Positions 1 to 6,740 of a DNA stretch of 14,325 nt are shown here, one piece after another. Under the pieces are notes generated by a model. It was not told where the DNA came from, made no database searches, and worked only from the letters and a program-made list of their open reading frames with translations. Made by a program: the position numbers and the translations under genes. Source of the DNA: an uncultured Collinsella sp. (GTDB lineage Bacteria > Actinomycetota > Coriobacteriia > Coriobacteriales > Coriobacteriaceae); NCBI GenBank assembly GCA_958372035.1, contig CATXML010000015.1, positions 1 through 14,325 on the forward strand, given 5' to 3'. Positions within the stretch are counted from its first letter, which is position 1; the number at the start of each line of letters is the position of its first letter.

Positions 1-139
1 GCGATGGCTTCTTTTTTCTGGCTTTGTGACGTGGGCATGCGCTCTCCAATCGTTTGCGTGCCCACCATTATATAAAAGAGCCGCCCGCGAGTGGTTGCTT
101 TGCGGGCCGCTGGGTATAAGCACGGTCGTACTGAGTTTT

Positions 140-156
140 ACGCGGCCGAGCCGCGT
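140..156 (+). promoter_or_regulatory. Hairpin in the trxA leader
   Basis: A perfect 7-bp inverted repeat (ACGCGGC, loop CGA, GCCGCGT) lies 6 bases upstream of the ATGGAGGT ribosome binding site of trxA. A second weaker stem, GCCCGC/GCGGGC, sits at 83-88 and 102-107. AT-rich TATATAAAA around 69-77 could be part of a promoter, but no -35 box at normal spacing is seen. The role of the stems is unknown; they may shape or protect the 5' end of the message. Confidence 0.35.
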
Positions 157-174
157 CGTATTATGGAGGTCACC

Positions 175-495
175 ATGGCTGACATTAAGCAGATTACCCC
201 CGAGAACTTCGGCGCTGTCGTCAACGATAGCCTGCCCGTACTGGTTGATTTTTGGGCCCCGTGGTGCGGCCCCTGCCGCTCGCTCTCGCCCATCGTAGAC
301 GAGGTTGCCGACGAGCTGGCCGGCAAGTTGGCTGTGGCCAAGTGCAACGTCGACGACAACCAGGACCTGGCCATGAAGTTTGGCGTCATGAGCATCCCCA
401 CGCTGATCGTCTTTAAGAACGGCGAGGAGGTCGACCGCTCGGTCGGCGCCTTGCCCAAGGCAAGACTTCAGGCACTGCTGGAGAAACATCTGTAA
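175..495 (+). CDS. trxA: Thioredoxin (TrxA)
   Basis: Encodes a 106-residue cytoplasmic dithiol-disulfide oxidoreductase that reduces protein disulfides and is itself recharged by thioredoxin reductase. The sequence shows the canonical active site WAPWCGPCR with redox cysteines C31 and C34, and the conserved cis-proline region SIPTLIVF (P75) followed by KNGE. The length is that of a single-domain bacterial thioredoxin, with no signal peptide. The start at 175 is chosen because GGAGG of the ribosome binding site (166-170 region) lies just before it and family homology begins there; an in-frame ATG at 91 would add 28 unrelated residues. The gene stands alone: a strong terminator follows before the nickel/hyp genes, so a shared transcript is unlikely. 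Confidence 0.96.
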   Translation: MADIKQITPENFGAVVNDSLPVLVDFWAPWCGPCRSLSPIVDEVADELAGKLAVAKCNVDDNQDLAMKFGVMSIPTLIVFKNGEEVDRSVGALPKARLQALLEKHL

Positions 496-521
496 TACGC
501 TTGTTACTTGTCTGCCGTCCA

Positions 522-541
522 TGAGCGGTTTCGCACCGCTC
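522..541 (+). other. Small hairpin downstream of trxA
   Basis: A 7-bp inverted repeat (GAGCGGT, loop TTCGC, ACCGCTC) in the 220-bp gap after trxA. It has no T-tract, so it is not a classic terminator. The following 60 bases have no ORF of note. It could be part of the trxA 3' UTR or of a small structured RNA ending at the terminator at 607-644; the sequence alone does not decide. Confidence 0.3.
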
Positions 542-606
542 ACCGGAGTGCCAAACGCAAGGCATGCGACCACGGATAGTATGGTAGACACAAACAGCCC
601 CCAGTG

Positions 607-644
607 AACGGGCGCGGGTCAGACGGACTCGCGCCCGTTTTCTT
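607..644 (+). terminator. Rho-independent terminator after trxA
   Basis: A GC-rich stem (arm AACGGGCGCG at 607-616, arm CGCGCCCGTT at 630-639) is followed by TTTTCTT. It closes the trxA transcription unit and isolates it from the downstream nickel/hyp genes. Confidence 0.85.
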
Positions 645-671
645 ATGCGGCGGCGCCCAAGGCGGGCGTAG

Positions 672-677
672 TAGAAT
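672..677 (+). promoter_or_regulatory. Candidate -10 box for the small ORF/nikR unit
   Basis: TAGAAT lies 39 bases before the ATG at 716 and after the terminator, where a promoter is expected. No convincing -35 hexamer sits 16-18 bases upstream. The same TAGAAT hexamer occurs upstream of the lipoprotein gene on the other strand (13615-13620), which gives mild support. Confidence 0.35.
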
Positions 678-715
678 CTGAACCACCATATCGCCCCGTA
701 CAAAAGGAGATTCCC

Positions 716-964
716 ATGCATGACGTCGGAATGAACATGAGCCAGCTTGCCATGAGCGTCAAGCAGGTCGACGACACCATTGAGCTCGCTCACGAGTGGA
801 GCCATCAGCTGCTGCATGCGACCGAGAACTTTGATATGGAGCGCATTGGCGCCAAGCTCGAGGCCGCCATGTCTGCGCTGCACGAGGCACACGATGCGCT
901 CGAGGGCTACGAGGAGGCCATCGAGGCAGATCACAACTCCGTCGGCTCTGTGAAACTGGTGTAA
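716..964 (+). CDS. Small His-rich helical protein of unknown function, upstream of nikR
   Basis: An 82-residue acidic, almost entirely helical, soluble protein with no signal peptide or membrane segment. I do not recognise the family. It has a good ribosome binding site (AGGAG at 705-709, 6 bases before ATG) and ends 1 base before the GTG of nikR, so the two genes are very likely translated together. Seven histidines are present; H26, H30 and H34 (HEWSHQLLH) are spaced i, i+4, i+8 and would line up on one face of a helix, with a second cluster H56/H59 (HEAHD). That pattern, next to a nickel sensor and hydrogenase maturation genes, suggests metal binding or a regulatory partner of NikR, but this is inference. 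No cysteines are present. Confidence 0.75.
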   Translation: MHDVGMNMSQLAMSVKQVDDTIELAHEWSHQLLHATENFDMERIGAKLEAAMSALHEAHDALEGYEEAIEADHNSVGSVKLV

Positions 965-965
965 C

Positions 966-1460
966 GTGGCCGAGCACGAGCACGCGCACGATCACGGTGC
1001 GGACGACGATGCGAGCTGCCGCTACAGCGGCTCCAGCTCCGAGCTGGTCCGCTTTTCGGTCACCGCGCCCGACGACCTGCTGCGCCGCTTTGACGAGCAG
1101 ATCGCGCGCCGTGGTGACGTGGCCAACCGATCCGAGGCCGTACGCGATCTGATTCGCGCCTCGATCGCCAAGGAACAGATGCGCACGCCCGACGAGCAGG
1201 TCATCGGTTCGCTCACCATGATCTATGACCACCATACCGGCGATCTGACGCGCCGTCTGGACGAGGTGCAGCACGACTACACCGACGAGATCGTCTCGAC
1301 CATGCACGTGCATCTGGACCACCACAACTGCTTGGAGATTCTGGCGCTCAAGGGTCGCGGCGAGCGTGTCTACGAGCTGGCCGACCGGTTGCTGGGACTG
1401 CGCGGCGTTAAGCACGGCGAGCTCACCTGCGCCGCCACCAAGCAGAGCCTGGGGCTGTAA
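966..1460 (+). CDS. nikR: NikR-family nickel-responsive regulator
   Basis: A 164-residue ribbon-helix-helix regulator. The DNA-binding domain (about residues 26-70) begins ELVRFSVTAPDDLL and contains the NRSEAVRDLIR helix typical of NikR. The C-terminal ACT-like nickel-sensing domain has H103, H114, H116 and C122 (MHVHLDHHNC), whose spacing of 11, 2 and 6 matches the four nickel ligands known for the E. coli protein (H76, H87, H89, C95). It is therefore predicted to sense Ni(II) and control nickel uptake or nickel enzymes. Start GTG at 966 lacks a strong ribosome binding site and follows the upstream stop by 1 base, pointing to translational coupling. Unusually, about 24 residues precede the usual start of the family, including the alternating-His stretch HEHAHDH. 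Confidence 0.93.
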   Translation: MAEHEHAHDHGADDDASCRYSGSSSELVRFSVTAPDDLLRRFDEQIARRGDVANRSEAVRDLIRASIAKEQMRTPDEQVIGSLTMIYDHHTGDLTRRLDEVQHDYTDEIVSTMHVHLDHHNCLEILALKGRGERVYELADRLLGLRGVKHGELTCAATKQSLGL

Positions 1461-1478
1461 CGGGATTTCCCGCAGCGC

Positions 1479-1499
1479 ACCTGCCAAAAAGGGACAGGT
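1479..1499 (+). repeat. Imperfect inverted repeat between nikR and hypF
   Basis: ACCTG at 1479-1483 faces CAGGT at 1495-1499 around a CCAAAAAGGGA centre, 19 bases before the hypF start. It has no T-tract and the stem is short, so termination is unlikely. The GGGACAGGT wording resembles short intergenic repeats; a genome-wide count would tell. Confidence 0.3.
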
Positions 1500-1518
1500 T
1501 TCAACGAAGGAGGGTCGC

Positions 1519-3957
1519 ATGCGACATGTGCATATCCATGTAACGGGCATTGTGCAGGGCGTCGGCATGCGGCCATTTGTGTATCGCGAGGCTATGGCGC
1601 ATGGCATTTGCGGCTGGGTGCTCAACGCGGGCGATGGCGTACACATCGAGGCGCATGCTTCGGTCGAGGCACTCGACGGCTTTGTCGCCGCGCTGTCGGA
1701 GCACGCGCCTGCCGCGGCCCGCGTTGAGCATGTCGCTGTTGCAGACCTGGAGCCCGATGCTTGGGATGCCGACGATGAGCAGGCCTTTCGTATCGTAGCG
1801 TCGCGGGATCAGACCATGCACACGACGCTCATCTCCCCCGATATCGCCACCTGTGACGACTGCCTGCGCGAACTGTTCGACCCCGCCGACCGACGCTATC
1901 ACTACCCCTTTATCAACTGCACCAACTGCGGGCCGCGCTTTACCATCATCCGGTCGCTGCCTTATGACCGAGCGGCCACGTCGATGGATTGCTTTCCCAT
2001 GTGCCCCAAGTGCGCCGCAGAGTATGGCGACCCGCTTGACCGGCGCTTTCACGCACAGCCCGATGCCTGCTTTGACTGCGGGCCACATATTACCTGGCGC
2101 GAGGCGGCGGGCGACATGGAGCTCGAGGGCTCGGGGGTGACACCAGCCGTCGGCAGCACGCGCGAAACCAGCGATGCCATTATTGACCGCTGTGTCGAAC
2201 TGCTGGCCAGCGGCGGTATTGTCGCCATCAAGGGCCTGGGCGGATTCCATCTGGCCTGCAACGCTGCCAATGAGCAGGCGGTGGTCGAGCTGCGCCGTCG
2301 CAAGCGCCGCAGTAACAAACCGCTTGCCGTTATGGTGCGCAGCCTTGCCGATACTGAACGCCTGTGCCATGTCGATGATGCCGAGCGCAGCTTGCTAACC
2401 GGTAGCATCCGCCCCATCGTGCTGCTGCGCCGCCGTGCTGTTGGCGAGGGAGATTCCCCCGACGGCCTTACACTCGCGCCATCCGTCGCACACGATCTAC
2501 CCGAGCTCGGCGTCATGCTCCCCTATACACCGCTTCAGCATCTGCTGCTTGCAGCCGCCGCGTCGCACGACATGCACGCGCTGGTCATGACCAGCGGAAA
2601 CCTGAGCGAGGAACCTATCGAGACCGACGATGCCCTTGCATGGGAACATCTTGTTGCCGCCGGCATCGCCGACGCGCTACTTGGCAACGACCGTGCGATT
2701 CTCTCACGCTACGACGACTCCGTGGTACGTGTGGTCGACGGCACCGTCATGCCTGTGCGTCGCGCACGCGGATATGCGCCGCAACCGTTGTCGTTGCCGA
2801 CGCTCGACGGCACTGCACCCTGCGTGCTCGCCTGCGGGCCGCAGCAAAAAGCCACGATCGCGCTCACGCGCGAGGACGCCGACGGCCATGTGGCCTGTTT
2901 TGTGTCGCAGCATATCGGCGATGTCGAAAACGGCGCGACCTTCGATGCTTGGAGCGCCGCCCGCGCACGTCTAGAAAACCTCTTTGGCCTGACGCCTGTC
3001 GCCCTGGCATGCGACATGCACCCCAGCTATCTGTCGAGCCAGTGGGCGCGTGAGCGGGCACGGGAGCATAGTCTGCCGCTTATCGAAATCCAGCATCATC
3101 ATGCGCACATCGCGAGCGTAATGGCAGAGGCGATTGTCGCTGGCCGGCTTGCGCCCGACGCACGCGTCCTCGGTATTGCCTTCGATGGTACGGGTGCCGG
3201 CACCGACGGCACCATATGGGGCGGTGAGCTTCTTATCGCCGGCCTTGCCGATTTTGACCGCGCCGCGCACCTGCGCACCTGGGCGCTGCCAGGCGGTGCC
3301 GCATCCGTGCGCGATGCCCGGCGCAACGCCTTTGCCCTGCTGAGCGAGCTCGGCCTGCTCGAGCATCCGGGTGCCGCGGGGCTTTTGGGCACCCTCGACG
3401 AGCAAACGCGCAGCGTGACAGCCACCATGATCGAGCGCGGCATCAACAGCCCGCGCACCAGCAGCATGGGGCGTCTCTTTGATGCCGCAGCAGCGATTCT
3501 GGGCATCTGCGACAAGGCAACCTACGAGGGCGAACCCGCCTTAGAACTCGAAGCCGCCGCCTGGCGCGCGCTTGACGGTAAGCCCGTTCGTCTCGACGGC
3601 AATCATACAGGCGTATTCACGTCTGCCGACGACTCCCCCATCTTGGACCCCCGACCGCTCATCGAAGCTCTTCTGAATGGAATCGAGGCAGGCGCGCCGG
3701 CCGACCGGCTCGCCCTCGGGTTTCACATCGCCATTACGCACGCTACGACCCACATCGCACGCGAGATCTGTGATCACGAAGGCCTCGATACCGTCGCGCT
3801 CTCGGGCGGTGTGTTCATGAACCGGCTTTTGCTTCAGCTCCTTACCCACGAACTCAAAGACGCCGGTCTTGCCGTCTTGATCCCCCACGCCGTGCCCGTT
3901 AACGACGGCTGCATCGCCTACGGTCAGGCCGCCATCGCTCGCGCTCGCCTCGCGTAG
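1519..3957 (+). CDS. hypF: Carbamoyltransferase HypF
   Basis: An 812-residue cytoplasmic enzyme that converts carbamoyl phosphate with ATP into the carbamoyl group delivered to the C-terminal Cys of HypE, source of the CN ligands of [NiFe]-hydrogenase. Domains in order: acylphosphatase (about 1-95, VQGVGMRPFVYR), two CX2C-X18-CX2C zinc fingers (C112/C115/C134/C137 and C162/C165/C184/C187), a YrdC-like domain (about 225-415, IKGLGGFHLACNA), and a Kae1-like carbamoyltransferase domain with the metal-binding HHHAHIASVM motif, FDGTGAGTDG, and ALSGGVFMN near the end. The start at 1519 follows GAAGGAGGG (1506-1514); an open frame upstream to 1366 overlaps nikR and adds no homologous sequence. It lies 58 bases after nikR and probably shares its transcript. 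Slightly longer than the roughly 750 residues of the E. coli protein. Confidence 0.97.
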   Translation: MRHVHIHVTGIVQGVGMRPFVYREAMAHGICGWVLNAGDGVHIEAHASVEALDGFVAALSEHAPAAARVEHVAVADLEPDAWDADDEQAFRIVASRDQTMHTTLISPDIATCDDCLRELFDPADRRYHYPFINCTNCGPRFTIIRSLPYDRAATSMDCFPMCPKCAAEYGDPLDRRFHAQPDACFDCGPHITWREAAGDMELEGSGVTPAVGSTRETSDAIIDRCVELLASGGIVAIKGLGGFHLACNAANEQAVVELRRRKRRSNKPLAVMVRSLADTERLCHVDDAERSLLTGSIRPIVLLRRRAVGEGDSPDGLTLAPSVAHDLPELGVMLPYTPLQHLLLAAAASHDMHALVMTSGNLSEEPIETDDALAWEHLVAAGIADALLGNDRAILSRYDDSVVRVVDGTVMPVRRARGYAPQPLSLPTLDGTAPCVLACGPQQKATIALTREDADGHVACFVSQHIGDVENGATFDAWSAARARLENLFGLTPVALACDMHPSYLSSQWARERAREHSLPLIEIQHHHAHIASVMAEAIVAGRLAPDARVLGIAFDGTGAGTDGTIWGGELLIAGLADFDRAAHLRTWALPGGAASVRDARRNAFALLSELGLLEHPGAAGLLGTLDEQTRSVTATMIERGINSPRTSSMGRLFDAAAAILGICDKATYEGEPALELEAAAWRALDGKPVRLDGNHTGVFTSADDSPILDPRPLIEALLNGIEAGAPADRLALGFHIAITHATTHIAREICDHEGLDTVALSGGVFMNRLLLQLLTHELKDAGLAVLIPHAVPVNDGCIAYGQAAIARARLA

Positions 3958-4040
3958 ACAGCATTGCGATAGGCTGTTTTGCCAGCCTGCGCGCCGCCGT
4001 CTCACAGGTGTAACGCGTTTGCTCGTGACTCCCGCGAGCG

Positions 4041-4075
4041 CTACCATCAACTGATGGGTAATTAGGCGCCTATCC
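4041..4075 (+). promoter_or_regulatory. Palindromes in the hypF-hypC gap
   Basis: The 146-bp gap between hypF and hypC holds three dyads: GCTCG/CGAGC (4021-4025 with 4034-4038), CCATC-AACT-GATGG (4044-4057) and the perfect 10-bp palindrome TAGGCGCCTA (4063-4072), followed by an AT-rich stretch and the hypC ribosome binding site. This could be a separate promoter or operator for hypCDE or an mRNA-processing site. No -10/-35 pair is convincing, and no NikR-type GTATGA/TCATAC dyad is present. Confidence 0.35.
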
Positions 4076-4103
4076 AGCGCAAAACGTATAAAAGGGGAAC
4101 ATT

Positions 4104-4364
4104 ATGTGCCTTGCCGTTCCCGGTAAAGTGGTCAAACGCGACGACGACCTTAAGGCGACCGTCGACATGATGGGCATCGAGCGCCCCGTTTCGCTGCGCC
4201 TCGTGCCGACGGCACAGGTAGGCGACTATATTCTCGTGCACGCCGGCTTTGGCATTCAGATCGTCGACGAGCAGGAAGCCCAAGAGACACTCGAACTCGT
4301 CAATACCATGGCCGAGCTGGCCGAAGAGGACCAGCTCGCCACCAACCCGGCCGAGGCATACTAG
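4104..4364 (+). CDS. hypC: Hydrogenase maturation chaperone HypC
   Basis: An 86-residue small chaperone of the HypC/HupF family. It binds HypD, carries the Fe(CN)2CO unit being assembled, and passes it to the hydrogenase large-subunit precursor. The N-terminus MCLAVPGKV is diagnostic: C2 is the invariant functional cysteine exposed after removal of Met. The OB-fold core continues through VDMMGIERPVSLRLVP and VGDYILVHAGFGIQ; the tail is acidic. A ribosome binding site AGGGGA (about 4093-4099) precedes ATG. Its TAG stop shares its last base with the GTG of hypD, so the pair is translationally coupled, matching the known HypC-HypD complex. Confidence 0.97.
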   Translation: MCLAVPGKVVKRDDDLKATVDMMGIERPVSLRLVPTAQVGDYILVHAGFGIQIVDEQEAQETLELVNTMAELAEEDQLATNPAEAY

Positions 4365-5476
4365 TGGCGGCGGCGCAGCCGGTTCGCTCCGGTATCGACT
4401 TTTCGGCATTTCGCGACCCCAAGCTGGCTCGCGAGCTCATTGATCGTATTCACGAGCTTGTCGGCAACCGCAGCATCAACCTTATGGAAGTCTGCGGTAC
4501 GCATACCGTGAGCATTGGCCGCTATGGCTTTCGCTCCATTATGCCGACGGGACTCAAACTGCTAAGCGGCCCGGGATGCCCCGTTTGCGTCACCGCCAAC
4601 CGCGACATCGATCACGCAATTGCGCTTTCCAACATGGACGGCGCCATCATCACCACCTTTGGCGACATGATGCGCGTGCCCGGATCGTCCACCTCGCTTG
4701 CCGCGCAAAAGGCGGCGGGGCGCGACATCCGCATCGTCTACTCTCCGCTCGACGCACTCGACATTGCCGAGCAAAATCCCGAACGCCCGTTTTTTTTTTT
4801 GGGGGTGGGGTTTGATACCAAACCGCCCTCCTTGGCCGCCGCTAGCGGGGTGGCGGCGGGGGGGGGGCTCCAGAACTTCTCGGTCTACTGTGCTCACAAG
4901 ACCACGCCGCCGGCTCTGCGTGCGATCTCCAACGACCCCGAGACGACCATCGACGGCTTTATCCTGCCTGGTCACGTCGCTACCATCACGGGCCTGGCAC
5001 CCTTTAGGTTTTTGGTCGATGAGTTCGAGACCCCCGGCGTGGTCACGGGATTTGAGCCGGTCGATATCTTGCAGGGCATCAGCATGCTGGTCCAGATGGT
5101 TGTCGAGCACAGGCCCGCAATCGACAACGCCTACCGCCGTGGCGTCAACGCTGACGGCAACCCCGTGGCACGCCAGCTGGTCGAGCAGGTGTTTGAGCCG
5201 TGCGACACCACGTGGCGCGGGCTGGGACCGATTGCCAACTCGGGTCTTTCCATCCGACCCGAATTCGCGCGCTTTGATGCCGGCGCCCGCTTTGACGTGC
5301 CCATTGAGGCGACGGTCGAGCCGCGCGGGTGCCGCTGCGGCGACGTGCTGCGCGGTGCCATCACGCCGAGCGACTGCCCATTGTTTGGCCGCACCTGCAC
5401 GCCCGAGCACCCCGTCGGCCCGTGCATGGTGAGCTCCGAAGGCAGCTGCGCGGCGTACTACCGCTACCGCGACTAA
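4364..5476 (+). CDS. hypD: Hydrogenase maturation factor HypD
   Basis: A 370-residue [4Fe-4S] protein that forms the scaffold with HypC on which the Fe(CN)2CO group of [NiFe]-hydrogenase is made. Family signatures are present: MEVCGTHT (C44), SGPGCPVC (C72, C75), NFSVYCAHK, LPGHVATITG, and the C-terminal cysteine-rich cluster-binding region EPRGCRCGDV...GPCMVSSEG. GTG at 4364 is used, overlapping hypC by 1 base. The stretch at about residues 143-170 is unusual: the DNA has a run of 11 T (4790-4800), then GGGGGTGGGG and a run of 10 G (about 4858-4867), and the normally conserved GFETTAP motif reads GFDTKPP. The frame stays open, so the gene looks intact, but local sequence errors are possible there. 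Confidence 0.95.
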   Translation: MAAAQPVRSGIDFSAFRDPKLARELIDRIHELVGNRSINLMEVCGTHTVSIGRYGFRSIMPTGLKLLSGPGCPVCVTANRDIDHAIALSNMDGAIITTFGDMMRVPGSSTSLAAQKAAGRDIRIVYSPLDALDIAEQNPERPFFFLGVGFDTKPPSLAAASGVAAGGGLQNFSVYCAHKTTPPALRAISNDPETTIDGFILPGHVATITGLAPFRFLVDEFETPGVVTGFEPVDILQGISMLVQMVVEHRPAIDNAYRRGVNADGNPVARQLVEQVFEPCDTTWRGLGPIANSGLSIRPEFARFDAGARFDVPIEATVEPRGCRCGDVLRGAITPSDCPLFGRTCTPEHPVGPCMVSSEGSCAAYYRYRD

Positions 5477-5524
5477 CCCGGACGCGCCCGCATGCTGACA
5501 CCACCCACGATTGGAGTTTTCGAT

Positions 5525-6559
5525 ATGTCCCGTACTGCCACCGATAGCACTGTCCTGCTGGGCCACGGCTCCGGCGGCCAGATGATGAAGCGCATTATCG
5601 ATGAGGTCTTTCTGGATGCCTTTGGGTCGCCCGAGCTGCTTGCGGGCAACGATGCCGGTGTCGCCGCGCTGCCCGCAAGCGGGCGAATCGCCATGTCGAC
5701 CGACAGCTTTGTGGTAACGCCGCAGTTCTTCCCCGGCGGCAATATCGGCCGCCTCGCCGTATGCGGAACCGTCAACGACGTCGCGACCTCGGGCGCTAAC
5801 GTGCGCTACCTCTCATGCGGCTTTATCCTCGAAGAGGGCTATCCCATGGACAAGCTGCGCCAGATTGTGCAGACCATGGCCGAAACGGCGCGCGAGGCGG
5901 GCGTGAAGATTATCACCGGCGACACCAAGGTGGTCGAGCGTGGCGGTGCCGACGGCGTCTACATCAATACCGCCGGCGTGGGCGAGGTGCCCGCGGGCGT
6001 GGCGCTCAGCGGCGCCAACTGCCGCCCCAGCGACGTCATCCTGGTCTCAGGCACGCTAGGCGACCACGGCATCGCCATCATGAGCCAGCGCGAGGGCTTG
6101 GCGTTTTCGAGCGCGATTGAAAGCGACGCCGCACCGCTCAACCACCTGATTGCCGATGTGCTTGCCGCAGCACCCGACACACGCTGCTTCCGCGACCCCA
6201 CGCGCGGCGGCCTGGCATCCACGCTCAACGAGTTTGCCCAGGCCAGCGGCGTTGCCATGGAGATCGACGAGGATGCCGTGCCCGTGCGCCCCGACGTACA
6301 GGCGGCATGTGAGATGCTCGGCTACGATGTGTTGCAGGTAGCAAACGAGGGCAAGATGGTCGCCGTCGTGCCGGCCGAGCAGGCCGATGCCGCACTGGCA
6401 GCCATGCGCGCCGCGCGCTACGGCGAAAACGCCGCGATTATCGGTCGCGTGCTGCCGCTTGCCGAGGACACCCGCCCCGCCGTACGCGTGCGCACCGGCT
6501 GGGGATCGACCCGCATCCTCGACATGCTCGTGGGAGAGCAGCTGCCTAGGATTTGCTAG
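5525..6559 (+). CDS. hypE: Carbamoyl dehydratase HypE
   Basis: A 344-residue PurM/AIR-synthase-like enzyme. HypF carbamoylates its C-terminal cysteine, and HypE then uses ATP to dehydrate the thiocarbamate to thiocyanate, donating cyanide to iron on HypC-HypD. The N-terminal glycine-rich signature is LLGHGSGGQMM, followed by GNDAGV and TDSFVVTP; GDTKVVERG and DPTRGGLAS are typical ATP-binding PurM-like motifs. The protein ends exactly in PRIC, with the required terminal Cys344. Start 5525 is chosen because GGAG (5513-5516) lies 8 bases upstream and the family begins at SRTATDSTVLLGHG; ATG at 5492 adds 11 unrelated residues. It follows hypD by 48 bases and is the last gene of the cluster. Confidence 0.97.
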   Translation: MSRTATDSTVLLGHGSGGQMMKRIIDEVFLDAFGSPELLAGNDAGVAALPASGRIAMSTDSFVVTPQFFPGGNIGRLAVCGTVNDVATSGANVRYLSCGFILEEGYPMDKLRQIVQTMAETAREAGVKIITGDTKVVERGGADGVYINTAGVGEVPAGVALSGANCRPSDVILVSGTLGDHGIAIMSQREGLAFSSAIESDAAPLNHLIADVLAAAPDTRCFRDPTRGGLASTLNEFAQASGVAMEIDEDAVPVRPDVQAACEMLGYDVLQVANEGKMVAVVPAEQADAALAAMRAARYGENAAIIGRVLPLAEDTRPAVRVRTGWGSTRILDMLVGEQLPRIC

Positions 6560-6648
6560 CGGCTGCTCTGCAAGCTGCCCAGCATCCGGCCACAATCGGC
6601 CCGCCCATTTTCACTGGGACGTTGCCCCACTCAAACTGCGGGGAGATG

Positions 6649-6694
6649 GAAGGGCCCTCCTGCCGAGCTAATCGGCAGGAGGGCCCTTCGCTTT
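6649..6694. terminator. Bidirectional terminator between hypE and the surface-protein gene
   Basis: An 18-bp perfect stem (6649-6666 with 6672-6689; core GGGCCCTCCTGCC) with a GCTAA loop lies between the convergent ends of hypE and the minus-strand surface gene. Only CGCTTT follows on the plus side and no T-run on the minus side, so the stem rather than the tract is the main evidence. Confidence 0.75.
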
Positions 6695-6740
6695 GCAAGA
6701 CCATACTCCTTGCAGTATTTACCTGGTAGGCAGAGGCTCG

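Noticed and set aside
496..1518. NikR operator (GTATGA-N16-TCATAC type)
   Set aside because: Searched by eye upstream of the small ORF, nikR and hypF; only an isolated GTATGG was seen, without the matching half-site.
1501..2370. 289-codon minus-strand open frame inside hypF
   Set aside because: Antisense to zinc-finger and acylphosphatase motifs of hypF that are clearly real on the plus strand.
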